Of a stretch of 64,000 nucleotides of DNA, positions 1 to 11,519 are shown piece by piece; position 1 is the first letter of the stretch, and every line of letters starts with the position of its first letter. Below the pieces are notes generated by a model. It did no database searches and was not told where the DNA came from. It saw only the letters and a program-made list of their open reading frames with translations. Where the stretch lies: the NCBI GenBank assembly GCA_038496675.1, contig CM076654.1:8087677-8151676 (forward strand), read 5' to 3'. This DNA is from Rachycentron canadum. Lineage: Eukaryota > Chordata > Actinopteri > Carangiformes > Rachycentridae. The position numbers and the translations under genes are program-made.

Positions 1-99
1 GACTCCCCTAATAATCAAAGAGAACAGAAAATAAAGCTTCTCAAAACAAATCATACATCTGGCTATTGTTTACATCACAAGAAAAGAGTGATCACTTAC

Positions 100-702
100 C
101 TACAACCATTAAAGTAAATTCAAACCCCTTTTTCACTGATTTTCGGTGCACTTGGTTTGGGAGGTTGGCAAAACCTACATAACCTGCGGCATCTGGGAAC
201 TGTAGAGCACAAAAACATACGTTTATTGTCAAATATCAAGGTGAAAAATGATTAATAAGAAAGAACTGTACGAGTCAGAAAAATCTGAAATTACTCAAAT
301 TAAAAGAAATTGTAATTATTCAATTTAATGCTACTTCTTGCATTTTACTCCTTGTTCCTTTAGGTCAGAAAATCTGCTAACCAACTCCCTTCTGACATTT
401 TATGAGGTGTACTATACGTGTAAAGGTGCAAGTGAGATTGATGATGATGCCTATCATTGAGAAATTGCAACAGCTAATAAAGCCTAGCTATGAAACACTT
501 GTATTTATACAGGATATCCTCTCTGGATGCCTGTGCGAGCGTGTGTGCATGAGATTACAAGTACCATGAGTCTTAATCACCACTGCCTTATTAGAAACTC
601 CTCCTGTACTCTGTCGATTTGTCATAGTTCAGAGAAAAAAACAGTGATGTGATTGCATTTCTTCCTGTTACTTACCTTTCCTTTTTCTCCAGACTGAGAC
701 AT
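100..702 (-). CDS. Septin, SEPT2 subgroup (septin-2/septin-5-like), first two coding exons only
   Basis: Septins are GTP-binding proteins that assemble into filaments at membranes and the cytokinetic furrow. Two coding exons are visible on the minus strand: 676-702 (ATG at 702, nine codons beginning MSQSGEKGK, donor GTAAG) and 100-199 (33 codons plus one base, acceptor TACAG, donor GTAAG). The second exon ends in KSVKKGFEFTLMVVG, the signature just before the P-loop (GESGLGKS in the family). The G codon is split at the exon border, and the rest of the gene lies before base 1. The residues (GFANLP, GFEF, MVVG) match septin-2 better than septin-5 (GFATLP, GFDF, MVAG in human). Gene order next to claudin-5 and cdc45 would instead predict septin-5. 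The family call is firm; the paralogue is not. Nothing of the GTPase domain is in the window. Confidence 0.88.
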
Positions 703-3700
703 TGCTACTGTTTATTTGATGTCTTGAAAGCCTACAGTTGGAAAAAAGAGAGATGCAACAGTAACTCAAACTAGAAAAATCATCTAAAACATTAAAAAAA
801 GACAGACAGACAGATCTCTCACCTATTAGTAGAAAATAATTTTTCAGGCATTAGGAATAAATTCTAAAATAAATTATTTCTGAAGAATTCACAATATTCA
901 AACACAAAAATTTGGCATATTGTAATGTATTGCTACTTTGTAATGTACGATAACTCAATAATAATTCTAATCTGGAAACCAACCGATGCTGCTTTCTAAC
1001 ACATATGCTTCTTGTCTTTAGTTTTACCCTTTTTTCTTGAGGTCTAAAATATTACCAGTGTTTTGGTAAAATGAATCAAGAAATGTGAGTTTGCGTTGTA
1101 TAATGATTCTGCAATGTTGGCAAGAATAGCTTCATAAACCTAGAAATAATACAGGAGTAGGTGCCATGGTAAAAATGCTATTGGAAAATCTCTCACATTA
1201 TAGAATATATCACCAAACCCACATCTAATCAGCCATAGAATAGCAATTAGACAGGCATTGCAGACCCAGTTGTCTCTACGTCAATAATCTTCATTAGTAT
1301 TATGTTCATGTGGCTAATTTTTTCTCAAGCATCAAAAACCCAACTGCACCTCACAATAGTTATGTTATAAATTTTGACTTGAACAACTCTGCACTGAGTC
1401 CATATTGACAGCTCACAACTAACACTATCACTATCACACGGAAGAGGCAGAAATTAAGAGCTCTGGGCAACAAGCTTGTTCCCAGACTCCCATTAAACTG
1501 TTTCGGTCTAGTGTACCCCGTGCTCCTGCCCCAATCTATGACCCTGAGCAGACGACAGAGCAACAAGTTCTCTTGATAAATTAGCTACATAATGACTGAG
1601 CAGGAATAACAGGCTCCATTTTATCACCAGCACACAGGCCCTTGACAGGTGGAGTGTGATAAGCATTAGAAAGAGGCAGGCTACACTGCGCTGCCAAGCA
1701 GAGATGCACTCTGGTTACGTAATGGTAGCTGGTGGCATGGGAACCTGAACTGACCTTTCTCTATTGGCATATGGCAAAAACAAATTTGTGGAGACTTGGG
1801 GAACCATTTCATGCATCCGATGGTAGTCAGGGGGCCGTCTGTATCTACATGAAAGTGGGCAGAGATCTCTCATAGTGACAGGGTGGTTTCACCAAGCCCA
1901 CAAGGCGAACAATGGTTGTTTATCCCTCTGGTTCCTGAAGCCTTTCCTATACAGGGCAGCTCAGCTGAGGGAGGAGGGAAAACACGTGCCTCACCCCTGA
2001 CCACATTCAGCACCAGCTACATGCAGGACAGCGAGGTGAGACACCAACCAATCAGGGTGGAGGAGTGCCAGTTAAGGGGCTAAGAGTACAGGTCAAAAGG
2101 ATAACCCAGTAAAAACAATGGAGAGGAGATGAAGCCTTGTCAGGGAGGATAATTTCAAACAAGGGCAACAAAAAAAAAAAACACCCTGATATTAAGAATT
2201 AGCATTACTGTTATAGAAACCACGGAACAAGAATTATGACACAAATCTAACTCGAGCTGACATCTGTCAGTCAAATAATCTATCAACCATAATATAACTG
2301 TGACCCATTGTAATAATTGTAAAACAAAATACTCTCAAAAAGTAAATATGCAGATTTAAGATATCTTATATTTCACCAGATCACCAAAGTAATTAAGATT
2401 CATCTTCTGGGCATAATGGGCATCTCTATCATTTCATGGGAACAGTTGCGGAGACATTTCATTGAAAAAAAAAAAAACAAAGAAACAAAACAGACTTGGA
2501 GCAAAGTAATGGGTCAACCAATCGTGCATCATTGCTACCCCTCAAGCCACAAGACAAGTGTGGCTTAATCATTAATTTCAGCGCTAAAACACAACAAAGA
2601 CAAAAATTAATGCATTTTCATTGTTAATGAATATCTAGGTTAATGTAGCGGCCCACACAGGCACATCCATTAGTATCACACACAATACACACACCCCAAC
2701 TATTATTCCTCGACAGGCTCTGTGGGAACCAGCATTACTCCAGCAGCCGATTAATTAAACCATTCCAATATCGCAGTTGTAATATCACAAAGACAACACT
2801 ACAGGACAGACAGGCAGGAGGCACATTTCAATAATACTCTCTTAATAATGGCCATTTAATCGGCCAGGCTGCTGAGCTGCTTACACACACATACACACAG
2901 CTATCAACGGGCCAGACATGGGGGAGATTTAATGGTTTGGGCCAAAAGGGAAAAATGCCACCTTAGTTGAGCCAAAGATCTTGGCATGTAGTGCATTTAC
3001 AGTTGATTTATTGGCTGGAGTAAAGCCATGAAGGGGCAACAGCACAAGCTAAACTATTTACCTTCCTGACAAGCAATGTCAAGGGTCCATACACGAGCTC
3101 TCCATGGATTAAGGACTTTCTGCTCTTAATGGAAACACTGAAGCAATAATTTCGCACCATGGAGATTTAGTGAACTCAGTGGCATCACAACAATTATGGT
3201 AATTTACTGGCAACTGATCACAGTAACAGGGACCCCAGACATCCTGAGCATAATAAAGTGATGTTTGGCACATGTAAAGACGTACACACACAGACATACA
3301 CAAATGCACAACACACGTGGACATGGGGGCTTGACTGTTATTAAGTCACCCTTGGGGACTAAAGGTGGTAGTAGTGGGCAACAGTAATAAAGATATGATA
3401 CTGATTTTTAAGCTGTGCCTTTAAAAACGCTTCATAATAATAGCCCACAGGGAAGGGGGAGCCACAATAGGCGGAATGTAAAAGCCTTTCAAGCATGAGG
3501 AAACCAGCAGGCTTGTTCATAACACACACAGTGTTTAAAGTACAGGATGGAGCATTTATGATGATGGGACAGGGGAGGAAATGACTAAAAACATAGCATA
3601 CACAAACAAAAATGTTATTCTAACACTGTTCTGCTCACACAGCTGTTATATAGTACAATGACTTTACAGAAAAAGTTCTTGATTATTAAATGTGAAACTA

Positions 3701-5928
3701 AAACTGAGGTTGCAGTAAAAAGTGCAGGTCTTAGACATTATTAAAGTAACTTTTAAAACTGAGGTAGTGGTAAAATTAGTTTTTAATTGATAAGACAACC
3801 AGTGATAAATTAATCCCTTAAAGTTTTGATAGCTATTTAAACACTTAAGTTGTTTCCAAGGCAAAAATGCTCAAGATTCCCAAATTCCAGTTTCTCCAAT
3901 GGTACAATTTTCTGCTTCACTATGTTGTCTATCTTTGGAGAATGAATATCTTTATAGAAAAGATATTTTTCACTTTTTATAACAATTCAACTAAACTATT
4001 AATACAAAAAAAACTATAAATTAGTTATTTGACAGTGATACAACATTAAATTGTTAAGACATCTTATTTTACTGTTCATACAGAGATGTATGCATCTTAT
4101 AATATCCATATTGTGGACAATTTTAAAAAATAATTTGCATCAATGTGATTATGTATCTGAATTTGTGTTTGGTTTGCTCTATTAGCCACAAACATACTAT
4201 CCTCTCTCCAGTGACTTCATTTGTAAGTGGCTTTTCAGTTGAATTTCCAGAAAAGACCCATTATATATACTTGTTATCATGTAAGAAATTACATACACTA
4301 TAAAAAATTTGTTCATATAATCCAACCTCAAAACAGATAATTAAACAATCAAATTTAGACCTTCAACTAACCGTCACTGCTGAGTATTTTCCTGATTAAT
4401 TGTTTGGTCTTTAAAACACTGAAAGATGCCTATTGCAATATCCTGACTGATTTCCAGTTATCACAATACAAGAAGGGATCAAAGGTATTTCTAATGTGTG
4501 TTTCTTCCTCCACTCTAAGTCTAGTGAATGAAGACATCCTGCTGTGTAACATCATTCAAACCTCTGGCACAACAGCACAGGTCCGCTTGGGTTTGTCAAC
4601 GTGAATCAAGATTTGTTTTTCAATTCAGACTACAGTGAAGAGTGGGAGGAAACGTCACCTTGTAGTTTACAGTGTAAGACAGATGTCTTCCCTCGTGCTT
4701 CTGTGCCAGTCAGTGTTTGTGATCTGAGGTCGCGGGAAGGGGAAAAGTCAGAAAGCGGTGACGGTGCCGAATCAGAGGGTTGGGGCGTCTTTCAGTACCA
4801 AGAGATTTTTTCCTAATGATATCAAATTGATCTTCGTCCAACTGGGTAGAAAGCAAGGTTGTTTCTGAAGCTGCCAGACTAAGATTACAGCTCACCCAGT
4901 TTGCCATGGTGCCCATACTGTTCACCACTCAGCAAGAAAGGAAGTGAAATATAGATGTTTTCACTGAGCCAAAAACACAAGCAAAGATGGATGATAATTC
5001 TTCAATAGTGGCTCTCCGCCACATCTTAGACACATACTCAGAATACGTTATTGTTTGCCACTGTTATTGTGAAGTTGTCTAAACACAAAATTTATTTTGC
5101 GCAAATGTTCTTTACAATCAAAGGTCAAGGAGTGATAGGATGTTAGAAAGCGATTTCAGAGGTCAGGAATGTTACACAAGAATTTACAGGAAATGTGTAA
5201 AAGCCAAGGCTTTGAACAGCAAATCTAATGCTGATTTTATATGACACTAATTTAGGAATATATAAGCCCACTGAAGTATGGGGAGTTTGGGGAAAGTAAG
5301 AACTGGGACAATGGGAAAATAGGATTTAAAAAGTAGTGGTTTGTCGTTGTTGTTTTTTGTTTTTAGGGTAATGAAGGTACTTGGCAATCATGAGATCTTA
5401 GAAAATCTGAAGATGTTTACTTGGATATTTGTTGCAGATAGTTCAAAAAAAGAATATAAAACAATGCTTCAGTCTCTGGCAATGGGAGTGTGCGTGTGTG
5501 AAGGCCTCTGGGTCTGTATCAGTTGGGTGTCCACCACACCCAGTATGTCTGTCAGACACTGACTGAGTTTACCAAACATCAACTGGGACAATGACAAATA
5601 CAGTTTGTACGTCCAGCGCTTAGTTCGAAACCGTAACTCCTTTTTTTTTTTTTTTTTTTTAAATAAATAAATAATAATAATAAAAAAAACCATTTGCTCT
5701 TTTTAAGAAAACACGTTGGATTGACTGAGTTTGAGGGCAACACAGTACTGAAACTTTACATGTCAAACTTTAGCATGCAACAGTTGTTACCGCGGCTGGT
5801 GTCCTGTTGCCAGCTCGGCTTCAACTGACGCTCCGGTGTGTCTTCTTCTCCCTGCTCCGACTCAACCTAACAGCTTGTTTAAAAAAAAAAAAAGCACAAT
5901 AACAACAAAACACCGAGCAGGGCCTTAC
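703..5928 (-). other. First intron of the septin gene (non-coding)
   Basis: About 5.2 kb between the septin start-codon exon and its probable untranslated first exon. The start-codon exon may begin at 709 (acceptor AAACAG) or about 730 (acceptor CTGTAG). No protein-like reading frame is seen. The stretch holds A-runs (2170-2181, 2465-2478), a poly-T plus AAT-repeat run at 5640-5690, and a decayed copy of a dispersed AT-rich repeat near 3850-3990. The part from about 2500 to 3250 is less A/T-biased and shows no repeat signature I recognise, so it could hold regulatory elements, but sequence alone does not show that. Confidence 0.6.
3850..3990 (+). repeat. Copy of dispersed AT-rich repeat (septin intron)
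   Basis: TTCCAGTTTCTCCAATGGTA, TTTTCTGCTTCACTATGTTG and GAGAATGAATATCTTT follow the mid-part of the same repeat (GGTTCCAGCTTCTCAAATGTG ... TTTGCTGCTTT ... CTGAATATCTTT). Confidence 0.5.
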
Positions 5929-6100
5929 CTCAGGGTAACTTTGATAAATTGTTAATCAACAGGAGCTTTTTTTGCCTCTCGCCACTGTCCCAGCCCAGGA
6001 AGGGAAACCCGGAAACCGTTCCCGTGAGTCCGCCCACGTTCCTGAAGCTTTTCTTGCGCAACGGCTGTCGTGCTGCGCCACCGACGCCATTATGGCTCAC
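5929..6100 (-). other. Probable untranslated first exon of the septin gene
   Basis: A strong minus-strand donor (CCTGAG|GTAAGG, exon edge at 5929) lies in a GC-richer island about 5.2 kb upstream of the septin start codon. It is the only clear exon-like donor between the septin and claudin genes on this strand. The upstream limit (transcription start) is a guess from the base composition. The open frames here look accidental. Confidence 0.5.
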
Positions 6101-6225
6101 CGATAAAGCGGGCTGCGCCATAGAAGGTCATTGCGGGCCAGATCCAATATGGCGGTTCACGTATTGCAGTTTCTTCAACGGCTCCCCTCTGCATTAGCTA
6201 AAAGTAAGCTAATGAACGTAAGTAT
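6040..6225. promoter_or_regulatory. GC-rich, probably bidirectional promoter with YY1-type motif
   Basis: This short GC-rich block separates the septin first exon (minus) from a plus-strand ATG. CAATATGGCGG at 6145-6155 fits the YY1 consensus (AANATGGCGGC), a motif often placed just downstream of a start site and overlapping the ATG of the plus-strand frame. No TATA box is visible. Function is inferred from composition and position. Confidence 0.45.
6149..6217 (+). CDS. Candidate first coding exon of an unidentified gene (23 codons)
   Basis: An ATG inside the YY1-type motif opens 23 codons beginning MAVHVLQFLQRL and ends in phase 0 at a strong donor (AAC|GTAAGTAT). The peptide is basic and hydrophobic, like the start of a mitochondrial presequence. 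I cannot name the protein, and I find no matching downstream exon before claudin-5. Alternatives are a 5' untranslated exon or a chance frame created by the ATG-containing YY1 motif. Confidence 0.2.
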
Positions 6226-6409
6226 AAAGTTATGGTTTTGCTTGAGTGTTTTCTTTTTATATCACTTTAAACTTCTGCTCCACTACATTTCAGCAGGAAA
6301 TATTGTAGGCTACCACACGACTTTAACGATTTGTCTTTACAAATTAAGATATTTGCATACAAACTCAAACACATGAACAGTTTGAAGAATATATGTTGTT
6401 TTATATTAA

Positions 6410-6560
6410 CTCCCCAACAGTTGATTAACAGAAAATTAATTGGGAAGCATTTCGATAATTGTTTAAGTAATTTTTCATGTAAAATGTCAAACATTCCACT
6501 GTTTCTGAAATATGAAGATTTCCCATTTAATTATTAACATATTTTTAAAGTAACTATTAA
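6410..6560 (+). repeat. Copy of dispersed AT-rich repeat
   Basis: TTGATTAACAGAAAATTAAT, CATTTCGATAATTGTTTAAG and TAAAATGTCAAACATTCCAC follow the order of a familiar percomorph repeat (GATTAACAGAAAATTAATCGGCAACTATTT ... AAAAATGCCAAACATT). It is the best preserved of the six copies in this window. Confidence 0.6.
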
Positions 6561-7259
6561 TAATCTTGAAGTTTGTGTGTTTGTTTCGACAAAACAATGG
6601 TTGTGTAGGTCAATATAGGTTCTGGTGAAGGTATTTCTCACTTTACAAACCAAATCAACTGATAAATACATTTCTCATTTAAAAGAAATATATATAACGA
6701 ATTTATTGTAAGGGTCATGACAAGTCATTCATTTGCAAATTATTCTACAATGAGTGGTGCATAACCAACCAGCCCGCCCAAAAATTAAAGATGCTATAAA
6801 AACAACTAAAAACATACATAAGAAAATTAGAGTAATACATAACTAGTATGAAATTACGATTATTTTGTATAATCCTAAAAATTTTATGTTCAAATCAAAG
6901 GGATCCTTACACAAGGATACTTTATACTGGTTTCTGCAGAGACCAAGGACACAGAAAGACAGAGGATTTGTCTCTTAAGAAAAAACAGCCTCAAATATTA
7001 AAGTGAAAGCATTTAAAATTAATATTGTTTTTTCTTTTATTTTATCTTTACTGATATTTTGTGTCAGCCAGATAAGAACTTCATACATATCACAAGGAGT
7101 GTGGAAATTTTAGGCCATGTATAGACAAGCACAGACAAGTGGCATTAAAGTCCATGTCTGAAAAATCAATAACAACCGCCCTGATTCACCAAACCACTAC
7201 ATTTCAGCTGCTCCATACCCTTGAAACACCCCCTGCGTCCCCCACTATTCATTGTAAAT

Positions 7260-7638
7260 AACTGTTCAAACGCACAATGCGCTCTGGAGCGCTCTATTCA
7301 GTCGCACAACTTCCCTGTATTGCCATTGGTCCCTTGAGGATGCGGCCACAGCTGATTGGAGGAAAGTTTCTCCTCCAGTCCACATTCCCCCACCCCGCAG
7401 ATATTCGTGGCTCGGTGCTACTGCGATTCCAGTTGTTTTCACATCCCTTCACTAACAAAGACGCTCAGAACTGTTACATCTCCAAGCAGAGTGATGCGCA
7501 GCTGAGGATTGACGCTCCTGTACTTCGAGGCGAGAAGAGAGAGAGAGAGAGAGAGAGAAAGCAGAAATACACCTGTCTTTCAAGAAGAGAAACTAGGGGA
7601 CAGTTTGAAAAGTTTCATATAGAACCTAGAGAGCGAAA
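7260..7638 (+). promoter_or_regulatory. Claudin-5 promoter and 5' untranslated region
   Basis: The 380 bases before the claudin ATG are richer in G+C than their surroundings and hold two CCAAT-type boxes (CCATTGG near 7321 and GATTGG near 7353, reverse orientation). A (GA)n run at about 7534-7558 lies in the presumed 5' untranslated region. A frame of 135 codons covering 7277-7684 overlaps the true start in another frame and is not supported by any family. No clear TATA box is seen. Confidence 0.5.
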
Positions 7639-8286
7639 ATGGTGTCGGCCGGACTGGAGATCCTTGGACTGTCGCTGTGCGTAATTGGCTCGCTCCTGGT
7701 GATGGTTGCGTGCGGATTGCCCATGTGGAAGGTGACGGCTTTCATCGAGGCCAACATCGTGGTGGCTCAGACAATCTGGGACGGCTTGTGGATGTCGTGT
7801 GTTGTGCAGAGCACGGGACAGATGCAGTGCAAGGTGCACGATTCCGTCCTCGCCCTAACCCACGACCTGCAGGCGGCCAGGGCGCTCACCATCATCTCCT
7901 CGGTGATGGGCGTGCTGGGGCTCATGGTTGTGATTGCTGGGGCGCAGTGCACCAACTGTATCCGCACTGAGTACATCAAAGCCCGGGTGGTGAACGCCGG
8001 AGGGGTCATCTACATCATCAGTGGTGTGTTTGTGCTGGTTCCTCTCTGCTGGATGGCCAACAACATCATATCGGACTTTTACAACCCGCAGGTGCCCGCA
8101 TCCAAGAAGAGGGAGATCGGCGCTGCGCTGTACATCGGCTGGGCGGCCACAGCGCTGCTCCTGATCGGAGGAACGTTGCTGTGCTGCTCCTGTCCCTCCA
8201 GTGGAAACTCGGGATACTCAGTAAAATACGCACCGACCAAGAGAGCCACGCAGAACGGGGACTATGACAAGAGGAATTATGTGTAG
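7639..8286 (+). CDS. cldn5: Claudin-5 (intronless tight-junction protein)
   Basis: A four-pass tight-junction protein, in vertebrates the main endothelial and blood-brain-barrier claudin. The single exon encodes 215 residues, close to the roughly 215-218 usual for the family. The claudin signature is in the first extracellular loop: W30, G49-L50-W51, C54 and C64, followed by Arg81. Membrane segments fall near residues 8-28, 82-102, 120-140 and 161-182. The C-terminus (GDYDKRNYV) is the claudin-5 type and ends in a YV PDZ-binding motif for ZO proteins. The start is chosen because MVSAGLEILG matches the family N-terminus. The position next to cdc45 with opposite orientation matches human CDC45-CLDN5. 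Teleosts usually have cldn5a and cldn5b, and which one this is cannot be told here. Confidence 0.93.
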   Translation: MVSAGLEILGLSLCVIGSLLVMVACGLPMWKVTAFIEANIVVAQTIWDGLWMSCVVQSTGQMQCKVHDSVLALTHDLQAARALTIISSVMGVLGLMVVIAGAQCTNCIRTEYIKARVVNAGGVIYIISGVFVLVPLCWMANNIISDFYNPQVPASKKREIGAALYIGWAATALLLIGGTLLCCSCPSSGNSGYSVKYAPTKRATQNGDYDKRNYV

Positions 8287-8880
8287 CTATGTGGCTCATA
8301 GCAGGCGGTGCGTAAAAGTGACCTGCAGCTTTCGAAAAACAGTTTTTTAAAGGACTTTGCACCTACTGTTTTTTTTTTTGTTTTTGTTTTTTTTTGTGTG
8401 TGTGTGTTTTTTTTTTTGTTTTTTTTTTATATTAGAAATCTGAACTTTGAAAATCAATGGAAGCACCTCTGCTGTTTTACCTTCAATATGCTCGGACCGC
8501 AAATTCACACATCCTTTTTGTATCTACAGGAGATTAAAAAAAAAGACTATAAACCAGAAGAGGTAGACAAAAAGGAGTATCTTTGTTAGGTACCTGCTTT
8601 TGTAAGTCTTCGAAATGATTAGTATTTTCAATTGTTGACTGTTTTTTTCTTTTTCTAGAGGAACTCTTGCCATCGAGTATATAGGCTACACTGTTTATTT
8701 GCCTTGATGTGCATTGTCAGCACAAACTACAGTAAGTGAGAATGATTGCACTCGTATTCAAAGTCCCATCACCTTTAGTGGAGCGACACCGACATGTTGA
8801 GAACAACAATGTCGGAAAGAGGTAAAGATCGACGAAGAAAAGTAGCCTACAAAGCCTCAATAAATCTCGGACAGGCTTTA
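8287..8880 (+). other. Claudin-5 3' untranslated region with poly(A) signal
   Basis: T- and TG-rich sequence follows the TAG stop (T/G low-complexity run at about 8370-8430). An AATAAA at 8859-8864 is the first good poly(A) signal on the plus strand. Vertebrate claudin mRNAs often have longer 3' ends, so the limit is uncertain. Confidence 0.5.
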
Positions 8881-11099
8881 GTGTTGTTAAGAAGTTGGTG
8901 GGGGTGACTTTGAGGTTTGCAGTCTATTTTTGGACCGGTTGCAGGTTCCAGAGACTGGGATCCTTGGGTCACAACATGAAATGTTACAGTGCTTTTCTCG
9001 ACTGCACTGAGCACCTGCAAGGTTTTGCATCACTGCAGGAAGTTTTTTTTTTTTTCCCCAAGGTTGTTTTCTGTTGGTTTGTTGACATTTGATGTAATGA
9101 TTCATTATTCATGTATAAAAAGATGCAATAACGTTTCATTTTATTAAGATTAAACTGAATATATGGTCTCAAAACTGTAAAGTTAAAGTGTCTTCTTAAG
9201 GAAAACCAGTGACGGCGGAGATGCGATGGTCGGCTGAGGCAGGAGTGCCCTCCGCCGTTCCCACCGTGAATCCACAAACCCCCACGGCGGGAGAAAGTAT
9301 TTTGGTTAGCCATAGAAATCCAGATGACAATGCCCATTCAGCTAGAGTGGGGCTCTGCTGTTCAACTCACAATACTCTACAACCCCCACCACCCCGTTTC
9401 AGACCACCCCCCACTCTCCTCATGCGCAGTCAATGAAAGGCGTTCAAATTAGAGCTACGGAAAAGTTGCTGGGATCGTCTTCCCGCAAGTCATTCAATAG
9501 TCGCCCCAAACGCACCTCCCTCCATCGGGATGGTGCTAAGATAGATGGACTCCATGATGGAAGATTACACACAATCACTCTGAAGCAATTAGCTTATCCA
9601 CAGCTGCTTCAAGGGCGCCACACTGACTCAAACACTGGGGATGATGGTTTGCAATATAATGACAAAGATATAAAAGACTCCAAGATTGTTTAACTTGTGA
9701 CAACAATAGAAAAACACAAGACATTTCGGTTCATGAGTAACAGCTCTCTTGTTTTAAACTGGATTACAAAAGCTTATCCATACTTGTTTTGCTGGTGACT
9801 TAAGAATCTTAGCAGGTCATATGCCCTCTTAAAAGTTGGAAATATGGCCATGCAGAGTCTGTGATCAGTGCAGTCCACAGGAGAACTTGGAAAATGTCAA
9901 ACCTACATAAAGCAAAACACAATCCTCTGCCCATTTGCCATTATCTTACATTTGAAACTGCACATAGATCATAATATTGATGTAGCGTTAGACATTACTG
10001 ACCCTCACACATGGTCTTTATCAGTGGATAGACTTTTGCTCAGTTGTCACAGAGAGGGATCTGTTGACATGTCTTCAGTAGCCATTATGAATTAATCCAT
10101 AGCACCTTTAGGACTTTTCATGTGTTTTAATCTGAGAATCAGTTAAGCATGAAGGCTCACACTACACACCAACACTATGATTGTCAATTACAGGTCCATT
10201 CATATGTAAAATTCAAACAAGCATATTTCCAGAGTCAAGAAAACGAATGGACTATTTTAATTTTTAAAAATGGCAAAAATTCACTGGTTTCAGCCCCTCA
10301 AATGCAAATATTTGTGCTTCTGTGCAGCTGAGGAATAATGTTTTTTTAATTAAAGATAAGGATGGTCAAATTATAAAGTTTTGTTATTGTCTACAAATCC
10401 GATAAAAAGAGTAAAATCAACAATGCTTTAGTCTCTAAATTTCTCAATACTCCAGCCTGTCTGTGGGACTCCTAATTGTTCTGAAGATGTAAATCTAAAA
10501 ATATCTTTAGGTTTTTAAAACCTATTTATATACTTATTTCTTAAAATCCTAAAACAGCTGAACATTGTACATGTTTGGGGACTATTTTCTGCTGCGGATG
10601 AATACACACTTATGCTCTTCTGAATTTTTGAGGCAGCAAGATTTGGATTGACTCAACAAAATATTTAGTGCTCATATTCATCGTAATGAAGAAACATGAA
10701 CAAAGTGCAACAGTGATGCTCAGTGGTGTGTTTTTAATACTTTTACATTTTAAGTTATGTCAGCTTTCATCCAGTTTGTTGGCTCAGTCATTCGTTGGTT
10801 TTAGCAATTTTGTGGCATTTGTTGGCAATAAGACAAATATAGAATCTCCCCAAACTTAATTTTTCTCACTTTCAGTACAGTTGTGTACAGTAGGCGTTTC
10901 TACTTTAGGATCTCTGTGGGTTTTTCTACACAAAGACACTCCCTGAAGATCCAGTCTGGTCTGCCTCAGTGAGATGTTTTTGTGGGACTGTTAGTTCCAC
11001 TCCTCTAGTCACCGCACAGAGGGTGACGAAGCGCAGGGTGTGTGTGTGTGGGGGGGGTTAAGTGAGTCTATGTGTGTGTGAGTGTAGAAAGACGGGGGT
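8881..11099. other. Intergenic, no supported gene
   Basis: AT-rich spacer downstream of claudin-5. It holds a GC-rich patch at 9205-9310 with an imperfect hairpin (9-bp arms at 9212-9220 and 9250-9258), a C-rich stretch at 9375-9420, and a decayed dispersed-repeat copy near 10255-10330. The plus-strand frames of 60-86 codons here show no family resemblance. Confidence 0.6.
10255..10330 (+). repeat. Fragment of dispersed AT-rich repeat
   Basis: AAAAATGGCAAAAATTCACT then GGTTTCAGCCCCTCAAATGC match the middle of the repeat that is better preserved at about 6410-6560. Confidence 0.45.
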
Positions 11100-11491
11100 N
11101 NNNNNNNNNNNNNNNNNNNNNNNNNNNNNNNNNNNNNNNNNNNNNNNNNNNNNNNNNNNNNNNNNNNNNNNNNNNNNNNNNNNNNNNNNNNNNNNNNNNN
11201 NNNNNNNNNNNNNNNNNNNNNNNNNNNNNNNNNNNNNNNNNNNNNNNNNNNNNNNNNNNNNNNNNNNNNNNNNNNNNNNNNNNNNNNNNNNNNNNNNNNN
11301 NNNNNNNNNNNNNNNNNNNNNNNNNNNNNNNNNNNNNNNNNNNNNNNNNNNNNNNNNNNNNNNNNNNNNNNNNNNNNNNNNNNNNNNNNNNNNNNNNNNN
11401 NNNNNNNNNNNNNNNNNNNNNNNNNNNNNNNNNNNNNNNNNNNNNNNNNNNNNNNNNNNNNNNNNNNNNNNNNNNNNNNNNNNNNNNNNNN
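11100..11491. other. Assembly gap (392 N)
   Basis: An unbroken run of N. The left edge is a G/T simple repeat (GTGTGTGTG then GGGGGGG) and the right edge begins GGG, so the missing piece is probably a hard-to-sequence G-rich or repetitive stretch. Reading frames drawn across it are artefacts. Confidence 0.99.
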
Positions 11492-11519
11492 GGGTGCACC
11501 TTTAAAAAAGGCCCTCATT

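Noticed and set aside
7277..7684. 135-codon plus-strand frame overlapping the claudin start
   Set aside because: It lies in the promoter and leader, contains the (GA)n run as Arg-Glu repeats, and conflicts with the clear claudin-5 frame.
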